Shown: positions 11,560-25,000 of the stretch, one piece after another
Numbering within the stretch: position 1 is the first letter of the stretch
Layout of the letters: each line of letters begins with the position of its first letter
NCBI GenBank assembly: GCA_949752745.1
Contig: OX457029.1
Coordinates: forward strand, 44,502,500 to 44,566,499
DNA: 64,000 nt
Source of the DNA: Protula sp. h YS-2021
Taxonomy: Eukaryota > Annelida > Polychaeta > Sabellida > Serpulidae
Direction: 5' to 3'
Notes under the pieces: model-generated
Seen by the model: the letters and a program-made list of their open reading frames with translations, nothing else
Databases searched by the model: none
What the model was told of the DNA's origin: nothing
Position numbers and translations under genes: made by a program

Positions 11560-13460
11560 TATTTCAATAACAAGGGCTGTTGCAGCTGGGCGCTGTCTCC
11601 TTCGTCACTTTATTTTTTGTTTCCGACGAAACAAATGTATCAATGCAGACTGATAATACAAATTTTCAGATATATACCAGAGACTAATAGCATTTCTTAG
11701 CCATAAAAATTGGGTTCCCGGAAAATGTCCATTAAAACTGATGAAACGGGAAATGTTCGGTGAAGGCTAGGCTGTAAACGCCCAAAGGGAAAATCGGCTT
11801 TGGCTATTTCAGGAAGAGATTATCTTGTAAATGGGAGGCAAATGCCTATGGACGATCTGTCAAATTATTATTACAGGCAGTGCTGGCTCTTGTAAAGGAA
11901 AGTCTATAGGCGAGGGGAGTCTATACATGAAGACCTACTGCCCAGAGCGATCAAGGGCGTGATGCTTCAAGCAAGGATGCGGATTGATGGCTGATCTGTA
12001 TATCACTCTGACTGGAAGTGAAACCTGTGACGGCCAAAATGAACACTGCTGCTAAATAATTCAAATGTGACTAACGGACTTGAGCTATAAAGGAAAAACT
12101 TAACAAATATCAATATGTAGAATGTGATGTTTTAATAATGTTATCATAACATTTCTTATGTTGTCATCGAGCATCACCTCCCCCACCCCCCCTCAGCCCA
12201 CGTCATAAAAATGATGAAAAACAACAAGATAAATCGCCGACTTGAATTAGTAGACAAGATGACAATGACATCAGAAATGTAAAAAAGTGATATACTTGTA
12301 GTGTTTTCACCTAATTGTAATTCCCTTGTTCACTCTGTAAGCTAAATTAAACACCTAGATGGCCGGGATGGACCAGAAGAACGAGCTATAGCAACCAGTG
12401 TCCCAGAAGTGTCTGAAATGGGTTGCCTGTCTTCGCTCTTATAGTACAATTTTTGTGTAACCAGTCTATTTTTTTGTCAGAGCAACACATTTACAGGGCT
12501 AAAGACAAGTACAATTTTGAGGTGGGGGAGGCATGTCAAAACTATGAGGCCACAACATAGTCACCAAATCTTTAAAAAATGCTAGGTTGTCGTATCGAAA
12601 ATCTTCATACTTCTGACAATTTTTATGAAAGAAAAAGACCAAATTTTGGAGCAGAAACGAACCCGTCGAGAGAGTCTGTTCAACAAATTGCCATCGATTG
12701 TCTATTTAGCTGCAATCTATCTTTATGACTGTGGCTATAATGAAAACAAATTTATGAAAATGACTCTTATTTGAGCGATATTGAAAATCAGTGACGCCTT
12801 CTGCACAAAGTTAAGATACAGCGCTATTATTGAAGAAGGCAGAGATAAATTGTGGCAATTAATCTGAACCAAGCTATTTCAGCAGCGGGGTTTTGTTTTT
12901 AGCTATTATGGGTAAAGTCTGTCCTGGAAACTTGGTACTCTTTGTGACGACTGTTCAAATTTCGCTACTGTTTTTTTATTTGTACACATTTAACAATGCT
13001 CAGACAAAGTGATATTTACTGTAATGGCAACTTTTTGTTGTTGTTGTTGTTGACACAATAATCATACAACACACACCAAGAACATTTAGTTCTAAAAGAC
13101 AAAATATATCCCATACGTCATAACAAAAAGTCAATTTTTATTTAAAGTAGCAATCACTCCTTTTTTCATTTTTTCTTAATTTTTGTGCGTCAATCTGAAG
13201 TTTAGATTTAAGAAATATTAAAAATTCAGTAAAATATTTACTGTTAAGGACTTCCTGATGGAATACTTCAGCATAAGTATCATTTTTGACTGGGTGCAGT
13301 GAATATGCCTGCACTTTTTAAAAAGATTATTGAGCATCTGTTGTTTTTCTTATCCTCTTTTATCGCCTGTTGTTTTCATGAAGCATCAATAAAAAATAAG
13401 TGAATATTTAAAATCAAAATACTGGTGTGATGTATACTTTATCTTCCTCTTTGTACAGCT
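11560..13460. other. Non-coding stretch, no gene recognised
   Basis: No convincing open frame or structured RNA. It contains a small TTG microsatellite (about 13034-13050), C-rich text at 12178-12192 and a 17-bp palindrome AATGTTATCATAACATT near 12137. Otherwise unremarkable AT-rich sequence. Confidence 0.5.
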
Positions 13461-13504
13461 GAGAAGTGACATGATTCTAGCATAAAGCGGGGACCCAATA
13501 AACA

Positions 13505-13838
13505 GGATCACCAGTGGGACTGAACTGGAGTGATCCAATTTCCAGACTGCTTCTCTTTTTATTACCTTTTTTCACAATGGAAATCACACTTAAACGGGAC
13601 TATGGAGGGGAGCATTCCAGTTTCCGAGTTGTATCATATGAAAAAGTAACAATATTCAAACTATCGTTCTTGACCCGAGGACATGAAATAAACATAGTAT
13701 ACAAGAGCATTCCGCAAATGGGACCATTTAACAAATGGAACGATTTTAAATATTTCCGTCAAGTATGCTCTCGAGAATGTAACAAAATGGGACCAACTGG
13801 GAAATCGGACCACTTTTGTTCAGTCCCACTGGTGGTCC
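13505..13838. mobile_element. 334-bp terminal-inverted-repeat element (MITE-like)
   Basis: The ends are 21-bp inverted repeats with one mismatch: left 13505-13525 (GGATCACCAGTGGGACTGAA plus one base), right 13818-13838 (starts GTTCAGTCCCACTGGTGG). Several internal GGGACCA or GGACCA motifs recur. A 133-codon plus-strand open frame runs through it and past the right end, but its product resembles nothing I know and it is probably incidental. Short length, TIRs and absent transposase point to a non-autonomous DNA transposon. I could not fix a target-site duplication. Confidence 0.6.
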
Positions 13839-13997
13839 TATTTCGTGATTTCAGTGTAACAATATTTCGAAAATGTAACATTGGGTGGCAATTATTTCAT
13901 GGTCGCAAGATCTGACTTCAAAATAGCTATATCTCATTTTGGCACTTTCTGAAACGCTGTGTGATTACTTGCATGGTCAACCTCTCTACCAGAATTA

Positions 13998-14370
13998 TAC
14001 CAACACAATACTAATACATGCCAACACAATACTAATACATGCCAACACAATACTAATACTATAACAATGCAATACCAGCACCATACCAACAATATATCAA
14101 CACAGCACCAATCCCATACCCACGCAATATTAATACAATATCAATACTACACCAATGCTTAACCCTCACTATACAAACACTTTATTAACGCTGTACCAAC
14201 AAAATGCTAACATTCCACCAACGCTGTACAAGCACTGCACCAACAGTCTACTAACACAATACTGACACTGCACCAACACTACACACAGAACTACAACAAC
14301 ACTCTTCTAACACAATACTAACACTATTGCAACGCTGCACCAACACTATATACACAGTATAACAACACCG
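13998..14370 (+). repeat. Degenerate AC-rich tandem array (CCAACAC/AATACTAATAC)
   Basis: About 370 bp of loosely repeating text such as ACCAACAC, AATACTAATAC, CACTACACCAA and CTGCACCAACACT. The clearest part is three near-identical 24-bp copies at 13998-14062 (CAACACAATACTAATACATG). The rest has decayed to a roughly 12-bp theme. Strand asymmetry is strong: almost no G on the plus strand. Confidence 0.65.
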
Positions 14371-14519
14371 CGATGTTGTGTGGAAGTTGATAAAACAATG
14401 ACCCCCATTGATTTATCCGTTTGCTCATGCGCCGTCACGTACACATCGCACAAAAAAAAACAAAGTCACAGATAGCAGCGCCTGTATTCATTAATGCTAA
14501 TTAAATTTTAATCAAGTTC

Positions 14520-15185
14520 GAACTTTGTCTATTAGAATAAAAAAAAACCTTGGCTCGGCGCGAGTCTGAGAGTCAGTTTTGTCACAAAAGCTTAATTGTC
14601 TACTGTGTGTTGAGCAAGAATAGAAAAAATCAATCTTGGCGTGCTGTAGATATTTATTGATGCAATTAAAACATTGTCCATTCATTTCACTATATTAAAA
14701 GTGCATACAGACTAAAATAACAATAATACAAGAAGCACATTGTGACATATAACTTTGAATTGATCATTCCTAGTTATTATACCCTGCAAAATATCAATAA
14801 AAGGGTATGGGAGGGAAAGTCTTGAATTTAACAAAATGAACTTTTACAGTTAAAACATAAGGAATAGCGAATGGTTTAAAGCAACTTTTAAAGCATTGCA
14901 AGGGCATTGAGTGATGAAATTCATCTAGAGAAGCAAACACATAGTGCATGATTCGCAAGGAAATTGGTCGGAACGATTAACTAGATGGCCTACCGCTTGA
15001 ACACCTAGCAGTCCAAGTAAACACTTTCTCAGAAAGCAGTATAATTGTTTACCAGGTGTTGAGCAAAAATAGAGAGATTCAGTCTTGGCGTACTGTAGAT
15101 ATTTGTCTATTAAAAATATAAAATTTAATTTCGCTGTGAGTCTGAGAATTAGTTTGCCATAAAAACTTGATCAGTGAAAAAATAT
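14520..15185 (+). repeat. Two diverged copies of a roughly 130-bp repeat
   Basis: Text near 14566-14665 (GAGTCTGAGAGTCAGTTTTG, GTGTTGAGCAAGAATAGA, CTTGGCGTGCTGTAGATATT) recurs in altered order at 15055-15160 (GTGTTGAGCAAAAATAGA, CTTGGCGTACTGTAGATATT, GAGTCTGAGAATTAGTTT). The circular shift of motif order suggests an old tandem array with material inserted between the surviving pieces. No coding signal. Confidence 0.5.
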
Positions 15186-16000
15186 CGCAAATTGAGCACC
15201 TTGTGATTAGAACAAGAAGAGAAAAAAAAGAATTTTTCAAGGCAATTGTTTTCTAACTCCTATCATAATTTCAGTACAGCATGTAAAGACAATCCTATAA
15301 ACAAAGTAAAAGTCTAAAACTAAAAGTCTTGAATCTGGCCTTGGGTAGACACTTTGTGAAGATTTCATACCTCTTTTTCTCTGCAATTTGGAAGTTTAAA
15401 ACTTGACATTTTGTTTGCAATAGCTATTTTGTATACTGTGTAGTATCCAACTTTTTGAGATAGAGAATTCTGAATGGATATTTATACACTTTCAAAAGTT
15501 GTTCGGAATGGATATCTTTGTTTTAATTTATTAACAACTTGAAAGCAGATTAGTTTTCTGTTTCTTTTTTCATACCTAAATGTTTTTCCAAATCTTGTTG
15601 TCTTAGTATGTCGTCCTTAAAACACAAATGCCATCAAGTCCCTGTACCACGTCTCTGTACCAAGTACCACGCCCTGTTCCCGACACTCCAATTTATCAAC
15701 CCTTACTCTCATATAACAGTGACGTTATCTGTTTCAAAGGACAACATTCTGGATCTCGCTTCCACATAAACCATTTTAATCAAGAACCTGGCCTTTGCTG
15801 TGAAACTTCACTCGTGATTATTTTTCACGAAAGCAGTGCGAAAAGTGTGGAGTATTCGCTCGAACCTCTTCTTGTACCATCCTTTAAAATCTCTCACCCT
15901 TTCCCCTAACGCTTCTCCTGCTCGGTATACTAAATAATCTTTGTGTATTTGTTCTTTGTTGCTGGGTTGTTATCTGCTCTCCCTAGTGGCATTAATAAGA

Positions 16001-16304
16001 CTTTATACAATATGTCCGCCTGCATACAATATTGTCGGTTCTATGCAATATGACCCCCTCTGTACAATACGTTCGGCTCTGTACAATATGTCCACCTCTG
16101 TACAATATGCTCGGTTTTATACAATGTATTCAGCTCTGTATAATATGCCCGCCACTGTACAATATGTCCTGCTCTGTATAATATGTCTGGGACTGTGAAA
16201 GCTGTCCGCCTCTGTACAGTATGTCCGGCGCTGTACATTATGACCGGTTCTGTACAATATGACCGACTCTGTACAATATGGCCAGCTCTGTGCAATGTGG
16301 TCGG
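16001..16304 (+). repeat. 19-bp minisatellite, 16 copies in exact phase
   Basis: Sixteen consecutive 19-bp units with the consensus CTCTGTACAATATGTCCGG, without any insertion or deletion, from 16001 to 16304. Substitutions are common but the phase is fully preserved. Because 19 is not a multiple of three the reading frame rotates. That explains several overlapping open frames of 60-85 codons on both strands, none of which should be read as a gene. Confidence 0.85.
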
Positions 16305-16309
16305 CTATC

Positions 16310-19300
16310 ACGGTAACGTTATGACGTCGGAACAGGTATCTCTCTGTGGTATCTGCATTGACAAAAACAGTGCTGTAATATTCCTAGTTGGTGATGGGAT
16401 GGTATAGCATGGTTAAAAATATAACAACTTGAGTAGCAGCATGGGGTGCATGTCAGTCCGTCTATGGATAAAGGTGGTTTTCTCTGTTATATTAGCTACC
16501 GCTGGTAATGTATGTAGGTGGTGTAAAACCAAATCAGATGCATTGAAATGCAAATTTAACCTTAAGCCTCCTTTAAAGTAAATGACCACAAACACCCTTA
16601 AGATAATCCTAGACCAAGGCATAGGGTGAATGTACGTCTCCAGGTATTGGATGTTGTTTTAAAAGGAACTCCAAGTATGAATTTCTGTCTTATTTTTACT
16701 TTCACGACAACTATCATTTCCTATTATGCCTCTTTTTAATATCTCTCAATAATGTTTGCTTTCCGCGACATTTAAAACGCCACATTGAGTTTATGCGTTT
16801 TGCAGTTAAGTGCTCCGATATAAAAGAAACAAAACTGTTGAACATTTTTGACAATGCAAAACCTAATGTGTGTATCTCAGTGTTGTCTTTGTTGTAAAAA
16901 GGAAATGCACTACTATGGATGTAGACGTGCATTTAGTTTGTATTGATTTTTTTGCACTATGCCCACAATAAATGCTGCAAGAAGCAGCTGTATGCTGTCA
17001 CATTTTAGTTTATGCTTACGCTGATACTAAGACCTCGAATGTATTAGCATTTAAAACTTCACAAAATAATGGAAACCAGAATAATCTATGGAAAGCTGAG
17101 GAAGTAAAATGTTTAAATTTTCAATTGTATAAACTATCAGTTGTTACGTGTTGTTGAAGCTCCTTTTCAAAAAAACCCTTAACGAATTGATTGCATTAGA
17201 CGGTTTTATGACATTTTACTTTTGCTGGCGTCATTTTAAGAGCAGAAATCTGATTAAAACTTTTGAAAAAAATGGTTTGAAGTAACAGTGCTTTAGCCAC
17301 CTGACACACTGAATAGCAGAATACTTAACACGACGAAACAGTGGCAGTTTACTTGTTATGCTTTTATTTTCACTGTGTAAAAAATCATCCACTTGTGCCA
17401 GCAAAATTATTTTGTTAAAAAATTTAAGTCAACCAAAGAAAAAGAGTTTTTAAAATTAAAATTAAATTGATAAATATCCAATTTTCGTATAACTGGAAAA
17501 ACAATCAACACTAACAATTGTTTAATCTTTACTACCACTACTTCTAATACTACCACTACAACTACATACATGCATTCCATCTCTTTGCACCTCTGTTAGT
17601 TGCTTGAGCATAACAGAGGGTTGTGACGATAATGGAGTGTTGGTCTGTGGGTAATAGAATTGTCATTTAATACCCTGTGTCACGATTGACTTACTGTCTG
17701 TAGAGCTGACAAAGAAAGAGGAACAAGGACTCTTGCTACACGGATGTTTCATCTAATCCCTTTGGTTTTGTTTATGCAATAAGCTTGGACATTTCCTAGT
17801 TCCCAGTAATGCATCTTCTATTCTTTGCAGGTTTGTGCACTGATCACCCAACGATGCCATTCGGTCTGTTTGAAGTATATGCATGCAGAAAAATCTAGCA
17901 ACAGCGTAATCATCCTGACAGGTAAAACGGAAAGTTCTCCTTATATTTGCTTAGAAAGCAAGGTGACATTATGGTTGTTGTTCGAATGAAAAAGTAAAAA
18001 TTGTCTACTTGCTAGGATTCCGTTGCGACTTTATTGCAGACTTCTTCAAAGTTCTACGTGGGAGTGCACCGACTGGATGCTTCATTCCCTTGGCTTTTAC
18101 CACGAATCCGCGTCATGAGTATACCCATTTTTCTTGCTTACAAGTTTCAGTTCAAAACTAAGCGACATTTGTCACAGGTCTGAGCTGGTCTTATGACGCT
18201 GGAGTTTGTTACGCACATAACTGTCTCCCATGCAGCTTAGTTCCTACTTGGGTGTCCTTTCTTCATGAGAGTGTGACAGAAATGACTGGCAGTGGATCAA
18301 CGTGCTTTTTTGCTAAGGATTTTAAATTCATTGAAGATTAAAGGTCTATTATAGCATATTATATATATTGATGAAAATATTTGCAGACCCTGCACATTGG
18401 TGGTTGATTTCAAATATTTGATTATTAAACAAACACAAAAGGTACAAGTATATTAACTATGCAATCATTGTTAGAAAGAAAGACCTAATTTGTTTAACAA
18501 AGGAAGAATATTTTTCTTGCTTTCCATTGCAAATCCTGTAGTAGATAACAAAGATTTACTCTCTGGAATTGAATTTATTCTTCACAAACAACATTCACAA
18601 TACATTTATGAATTTATATACACCTGCTGGTAATGTCAGAAATTGAATGTCTGCAATGTTATTATTAGAGCACTGATTTACATACAATAATTAGAACATA
18701 ACAATGCAAAAGTAAGTTGATTGCATTAGAAAGTAATGTAAATGTTTGTGGAAAACTATGAATTTTGAATGAAGCTCTCTTTTGGTTTAAAGTGATTGCT
18801 TTTTCCTATTGTAAAAAATTGTTTATACCAACAGTAAATTGAGGTGGTAGCAATAATGAGGACCACCAAATTGTAGAATATTTTATGAAATATAGAATAT
18901 TAAAATATCAGCAAAACCTTTTCTGTTACTTAGCACAGACTAGAAGTTCAAACAAGCTATTTAGCTATTTAGATGTTTGGTCCGACGTTTGTTCGGAATT
19001 GTTTTCTCAGTGAAACTTCGTAAGCTTGACTTTACTACGATGTCACAAAACGCAAAAAGAATACCTTCTTGTTAAATGTCTGAAGTAATTAAAATTAAAA
19101 CGGGACATTTTGATGTTCGATATCAGATGGACATTTTAAATACCCGTAGACAATAACCTTTATTACAGCTCATAGACTATGGAGCATTTTGTGAAATTCG
19201 TACTAAAACTGTAGCAATACCACAATTTTCAGTGACGCAAAATTGATTATTAATCAATCCGGGAGAGCTTTAACGCCCGCATCACCCCAATCTTTAACCG

Positions 19301-19985
19301 AAATCAATAAAATTACCTAAAATTATACTACAAATCTTAAAATGGTCTTATGATACTTGATTAATAAAAAAATTAAAAAGTAAAAATTACCAAGCTAAAA
19401 GAGGGTATTGTTATATCATGCTTAAGACGAGACTGATTAAGCTTAACAAATGGGAGGAAGAAAACCCTAGAATAAAAAAACCGTTCAAAATTTCAATTCC
19501 TTTATGAACCATATAGCAGTATGACTTTGCTGTTTCGCAAAATATTGTAATTGTTTTAATAACAACCTGTTTTTATCTTTTTTCGTTTGGCCTATTTATC
19601 TCTTTACCAAGTTATAGTTTAGCCACTTACAAACTTGAACTATAAAATTTAAAATGCCGTTTTAGCAGATTGTACTATAAAAACAAATTATCCTATAATG
19701 GATAATAACACAGAAGATTTTGCTCATTTAAATATGTTACTTAGTTTGTAAGATTATAAATATGGATCGTTATTTTCAGATTGCTGATCTTGACAATTCT
19801 GTTGCATTATATATTCTAACAGTTTCGTTGCAGACTTTTATATTTAAAACGTTGCAACCTGACCTATTTTCAATCAAAATTAAATAGCTAAAATGTCAGG
19901 AACAGTATGTAATACAACCTGTTATATCATCTTGCAATTTAAGCAAAAAGATAAACATTGAGTAGCTATACTAATTTATAACATA
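16310..19985. other. Non-coding stretch, no gene recognised
   Basis: Only short open frames with no family resemblance. A run of ACT/ACC trinucleotides sits near 17530-17566. Two segments (about 17720-17770 and 18040-18100) share loose similarity and may be an old duplication, but I cannot align them confidently by eye. Confidence 0.5.
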
Positions 19986-20116
19986 TTACGTGGTTTTCCA
20001 ACGCTTTGGAAGGACAACTATCAAGGCAGAAATCCTTGGATATTATACTAGCGGCCCGTCCAGCATTACGAACTTGCCTTACCCGATGTCAAGGAGGATG
20101 AAGTTTTCGGGTGCAG

Positions 20117-20167
20117 GGAGAGAGAGTGAGAGAGAGAGAGAACGACAGGAAGAAAGAGAGACAAGAG

Positions 20168-20243
<76 letters not shown>
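20117..20243 (+). repeat. (GA)n microsatellite
   Basis: An interrupted GA-rich lead-in is followed by an uninterrupted GA tract from about 20172 to 20243. It produces spurious arginine/glutamate and serine/leucine open frames on the two strands. Confidence 0.95.
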
Positions 20244-20245
<2 letters not shown>

Positions 20246-20329
20246 GATCGAGACTTTGAGACGAGAGGCAATTACGGGTTTAAGTTTTTTTCAGTAGTGG
20301 ATTTGTTCGCCTCATGATCCCCTTTCTCC

Positions 20330-23300
20330 TAGCAACAAAATTAAATCAAAACAAAATAGTCAAAACAAATAAAATAAAGAAATGAATGTTTTGTGATCAA
20401 ATATGTTAAGTTTGTTTTGTTTGATAAATTTTTGTGTTACGTTCGCATGCCTGCGAAGTTTAAGCTTTGGCTCACAGCATATCCGTTGTGAACCACCTCT
20501 GATACTGATGCTTAGGAGGAAAGTACTACTTCGAATTTTCAATGAGCAATTATTCAATTCTTTGAGTGTTCTCTCTGTTGATGAAGATAAAATAGGAAAG
20601 ATTTTTAATGTTGCTTTTGATATCTCTTGGATTTTAAACATACAACATAATTAGCGAAGCTGGGAATCTAAAACAAAAATGAAGAAAATGGTGTCTGAAG
20701 AATGACCGAAGTTAGAACCACCCTATTATTTACAAAAATTTAGCCTTAAATTTTACAGAAAACCGAGTAAAAATATGAAAAATATAAAAATATGACTAAA
20801 CAAATATAATAAAAACAATGCTCCATTGTATGCGGAACCTGTGCATCGTGAGTGTGACTTGACCGTTAAAACCCCATACCGTGAAATATTATCATAATGT
20901 GTGATTTTTACGTAGCGTTTGACTGTCTACAAAACTGAACTTTCCCTTTTAACATAATGAATGACAGTGTTTTAGGTGATCTAATAAGTATGCGCTCCCA
21001 CTCCAAAAAATGTGTCATTCATACACTGTACACTGTGTAGCATCAGCAACTTGAATTCAAATTCATATTAACTTTTTTCAACTTGCGATGGTGCATTTCC
21101 CTGGAACAGTGGGTCAGAGAGGGTAGGCATGTAAGATGTGTAAAGTTAAAATAAGTTAATTAATCGTTCAAGCAGGAATTGTAACATTTTAGTTTGACTG
21201 TAGGCTAAAGGCTGGTAAAAATCAGTCTTCTGTTGGGTTCCAAGCCATGTAGAAATTCAAGATGACACGACAGCTGACACAGCCCCCAAGGAGGCTCCTC
21301 AGACTTTAAACACCGTAGCTCAAGATATACAAAAGATCTTTGGCAGCGACATCGGAACAGGCTAAGAAACAGCAAGCTGTTTGAAATTAGTCCTGTTGTT
21401 AGGCATCAACTGTTCTCCCTAAGTATTATACAGGGCGGCATGGTAATAGACAGAGCAAGAATAGGACATACATATGTCAGTCACAAACATAATTTTAAGA
21501 GACGAACCTGCATCCGAATATATATATATATCGGGTGTCAGGACCATTATACAGTGAAATGTGTTTTAATGGATCGCGTCGATCTCCAAAACGTCCGCTC
21601 ACACAGAGAGAGAGAGAGAGCTGTTTTTATGAAGTAGAACCTAGTAAAATTATACAATCTGCAAAAAAAAAAACCAACCTGTATGAGTATTTCTACAATT
21701 TTATGCTTATTTTATCGTTTTGGAATTTACACGATTTTAGTTAAATGGATTTTTACTATGATAGTTTTGTTTTCTAGTCATTGACACGATACAATGTAAC
21801 TCGTTAAGTCACAGTGAACTTAGACTGTTATGGGTCCGTGAATTATTGCAGTGCAACAATATTTTTTCCATCAGTACCGTTTTAACCTTTGAGATTCTTG
21901 ACAATTAAAGGACATAAGACAGGAAAAGCAGCTAAGACTAAGTCTGAGTGCAGTTAAGTTGTTTTGCATTCATTGACAAGTGATTTCTTCACATTGCCGC
22001 GTATTTGTAACAAGCAAAATATAGATCAGATACAGGTAACAGGGAAGGTAGACAACATCATTTGTATGTAATAATCCAATATCATTTATAAATAATATGC
22101 ATTAGATATATTTTCGAACATGAAGGTGCAAAAGTGCGTTGATATTGTATATATCCCGTGCATTATGATGAGAGCTATAATTAATAAAAATCGGTAATAC
22201 AGATTTGCCATTTCTTTATTTCAAGCAATGATATATCTAAGGATTAATGTTTAAAGCGGGACCCCAGTATAATAAAACAATATTGTATGGAATCCACGGA
22301 TTCTTGATCCGCTAAGAAAATACCGAGAGTTCAAAAACCGTGTGGTTTCAGAGGTTAGCCGGATAACTTGCACAGCGTTGTCTTGAGAATGATTGCATTG
22401 TCTGATTTTGTACATTACAGATCAGTTCTCCGAAGACACTTATCTAAACGAAGACTGTCTGTATTGTGATAGAAATAATCCTCATTGAAATAACCAACAA
22501 CGCAAACTATAATTTTTAAATAGTATGGCTGAACTGCAATTAGAACCTGGATTTATTCACAGAATCTGGTTTCATTTGCAGAGAATGAATGCTGCAGAGT
22601 TAAATTAAGCTAGCTTAATATAAAAATCAAAAATACGGGACTGCATAGAATTTTAATTCTATCGGATACCATACGTTGTGACTACTTGAAAACAATTCTA
22701 ACCAATGTGTTTTGTGCACTTGATTACATTAATTTATCTTAGCACGGCTAGGTGCTTGGCTTACTCAGAGACTGATTCAAACTTCTTCTTTAGGTCAGAT
22801 CAAAATTTAGGTTAAATTCTCTTGTTTGGATCTGGAGGACGTGGCACCCATTAGACCGACCACTGATGTAGCTAAGATGTCACGTGATGACGTAATGCTC
22901 AGTATGCTACTTGTTGCCTTGTTGCGTGTTTCTTCCAAGTGTCTCATCAGTTGCTCATGCTTTATGGGTCATTATTACGAACAGTGACACTTCTGACTTC
23001 ACCTTCTCTAACTCAATCTTGATTGAAACAGCTTCTTGATTGTGGCAATCTTCATTAAAATATGAAGTCATATGTGATCTGTTGACGACTGGTAAAAATT
23101 GTGTGCTAATCCACGCATTTACACATTTTATTATCAGTGTTTTGCTGTGGGTAGATTAGAGATTTCTCTCTGCATGAACCACAAGCTTGATTTTACAATA
23201 AGACGACAATTGAGCTAGAAAACCGGCTCATAGACCTATAAACACGATTGGGTAAAGGCGGTTCAGTTATGAGAAAGATATCTTTAGAGTCTTTGTGTTA

Positions 23301-24480
23301 TTATAATCTGTTTTTACAAGTTGCCCATTACACCTTATAATGTGTACAAGGCGACACATGGCTCCTCTTTCCGCTCTGGGCTTTAATTAAATCTGTTTTA
23401 AAATACCGATGGAAACTAAACCTGAAATAGTAACATATATTTATATGCCTTCGAGGTCATATAGGGCAAAGTCTTTCATTGCTGCTCAATGGAAAATTTT
23501 TTTCTAGTTTTAGACGGGGCAGTCGTAAATAAGAAACTTCTGCCAGCAAGTGACAAGGAATACAAATAAAAATGGTTGGCATTTAATCAGAGGCTAATGA
23601 GAAAATTCCTGTTATAGTTGCTAAATATCTCAAATATATATTGACAATAAAAAGACCATGTTTTAACATAATGTAATATTTACACTTGGCCGTGAATTTT
23701 CAATGCCACATACAGGATTGCTTAACTCGAGGCTAATTCAATTAACTGCCTCGATAAAAATGTGTAGCCTAAAGGCCAAATAAATAAACTATTTGCATTA
23801 CAAATACCATTGAATATTATGATTATTGCCATGTATTCCATAGACTATATATAATTGTATTTTATCTTATATTTATCTGTAAAAACATATTTTTAGTTGA
23901 TACATGTTTTAACACACTGATATGCCTTTCATATCTGACATAAAATATTCACTCTCCCCCTGAGCAGTGATTTATCTGTGAATTAAGCATTGGGTGTTTG
24001 TCAAAGGTTCAGTTATGAGCTATTTCTAGAGAGTGAATGGGCGCCATGAGACTGCGATTCAATTAGCTAATAGATTAACTAAAAACACACAGTTGTCTCT
24101 ACTTTAGCTCATGTAAGGGATATGCTCGATACAATATCATTAAACACGAAATCTATAGCATTGTGAGAACAAAAACATGTGTGAAGCGTGTCAGTAAAGA
24201 GAGGAATCATCCTATGTGTGTCTGTTATGTTACACCGAACACCCTCTGATGCCCAGGCAATACCACCTGCGACCACACCACCCAGTTCAATCAATGCTAT
24301 TATACATTTTATACCAACGGGAAGATGGAAATAAAATGCTAGTGAATGCTCACACTTTACATACACATGGGCACATTCAGGAAGGGTGGGGTTTGCAGTT
24401 TCGGTGTGCTAAACCAGTTTTAGTTACTTTTTTGTTCTAACTAGTCCAGCTGACTAGTCAAGAACCCAAGGCACAGTCCC
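20330..24480. other. Non-coding stretch, no gene recognised
   Basis: No open frame above about 85 codons and no recognisable protein. Minor simple repeats occur at 21519-21532 (TA) and 21607-21620 (GA). A CACGTG motif (22881-22886) sits next to TGACGTAA (22888-22895), but with no gene near it this is not evidence of a regulatory element. Confidence 0.5.
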
Positions 24481-24499
24481 GGAGGGCACTTAGGGTGAT

Positions 24500-24790
24500 A
24501 TGTGTTACCAAGCGTGTCGAAATGACACGAAGAAAGAGGTCGCGGTCGCCGAGTGCCAGTTTCGTTAAAAAAATGGTGGTCATTTTCATTCAGTACTCCA
24601 CGTTTCACACAATAAGAGCACCATTTAATAATTTCACTCCACGTTTGCTTAAAAAACTATGCGTTATTTTAAAATCCGCACTCTGTATTTGGGGGTCGTC
24701 TTAGAATGCCACGGAAGGGCATGGTAACCATGTGGCTCGTGAGTGCCCCCCTCCCCCTGCGGGCAAAGTCAAGGGTAACTTTCAATCACG
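24500..24790 (-). repeat. Fold-back repeat copy C (minus orientation)
   Basis: Reading the minus strand, this segment carries the family landmarks of copies A and B: the TTTAACGAAACTGGCACTC type motif (plus-strand GAGTGCCAGTTTCGTTAAAA at 24551-24570) and the G/C-run flank (CCCCCCTCCCCC, about 24746-24758). A CATGGTAACCATG palindrome at 24720-24732 matches the GGTAAC end motif. It is worn compared with copy A. Confidence 0.4.
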
Positions 24791-24822
24791 CATCCCAAAA
24801 GGCATCTCGTCCATATTACAAT

Positions 24823-25000
24823 TACAGTAAAACCTGCCTACACCGGATAACGGGGACTGGCGGATTTTGTCCGATATATAGAGGTGTCCGGTATTTCAGG
24901 GATCATGTAAACTAATGGGGAAAAAGGGACTGAGAATTCTTGTCCGGTATTGGCAGTTGTCCGGTATTTCAGGGTTTGTCCAGAATCAGGTTTTACTGTA
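24823..25000. mobile_element. 178-bp MITE with TA-flanked perfect terminal inverted repeats
   Basis: The element begins TACAGTAAAACCTG (24823-24836) and ends CAGGTTTTACTGTA (24987-25000), a perfect 14-bp inverted repeat. If the outer TA is the duplicated target, the TIR proper is CAGTAAAACCTG, as in Tc1/mariner-type MITEs. The interior repeats TGTCCGGTATTTCAGGG and related text three times. There is no coding capacity, so any mobilisation would need a transposase supplied in trans. Related but degraded wording (TCCGGATTAACCAGGTTT) occurs near 7347-7366. Confidence 0.7.

Noticed and set aside
15941..16311. Open frames of 64-85 codons on both strands with repeating Tyr/Cys/Thr patterns
   Set aside because: Generated by the 19-bp minisatellite, which rotates the same text through all three frames.
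20089..20317. Overlapping Arg/Glu- and Ser/Leu-rich open frames
   Set aside because: Direct products of the (GA)n microsatellite; no unique coding sequence around them.
22881..22895. CACGTG next to TGACGTAA as a regulatory module
   Set aside because: Single short motifs with no gene nearby; expected by chance in 64 kb.
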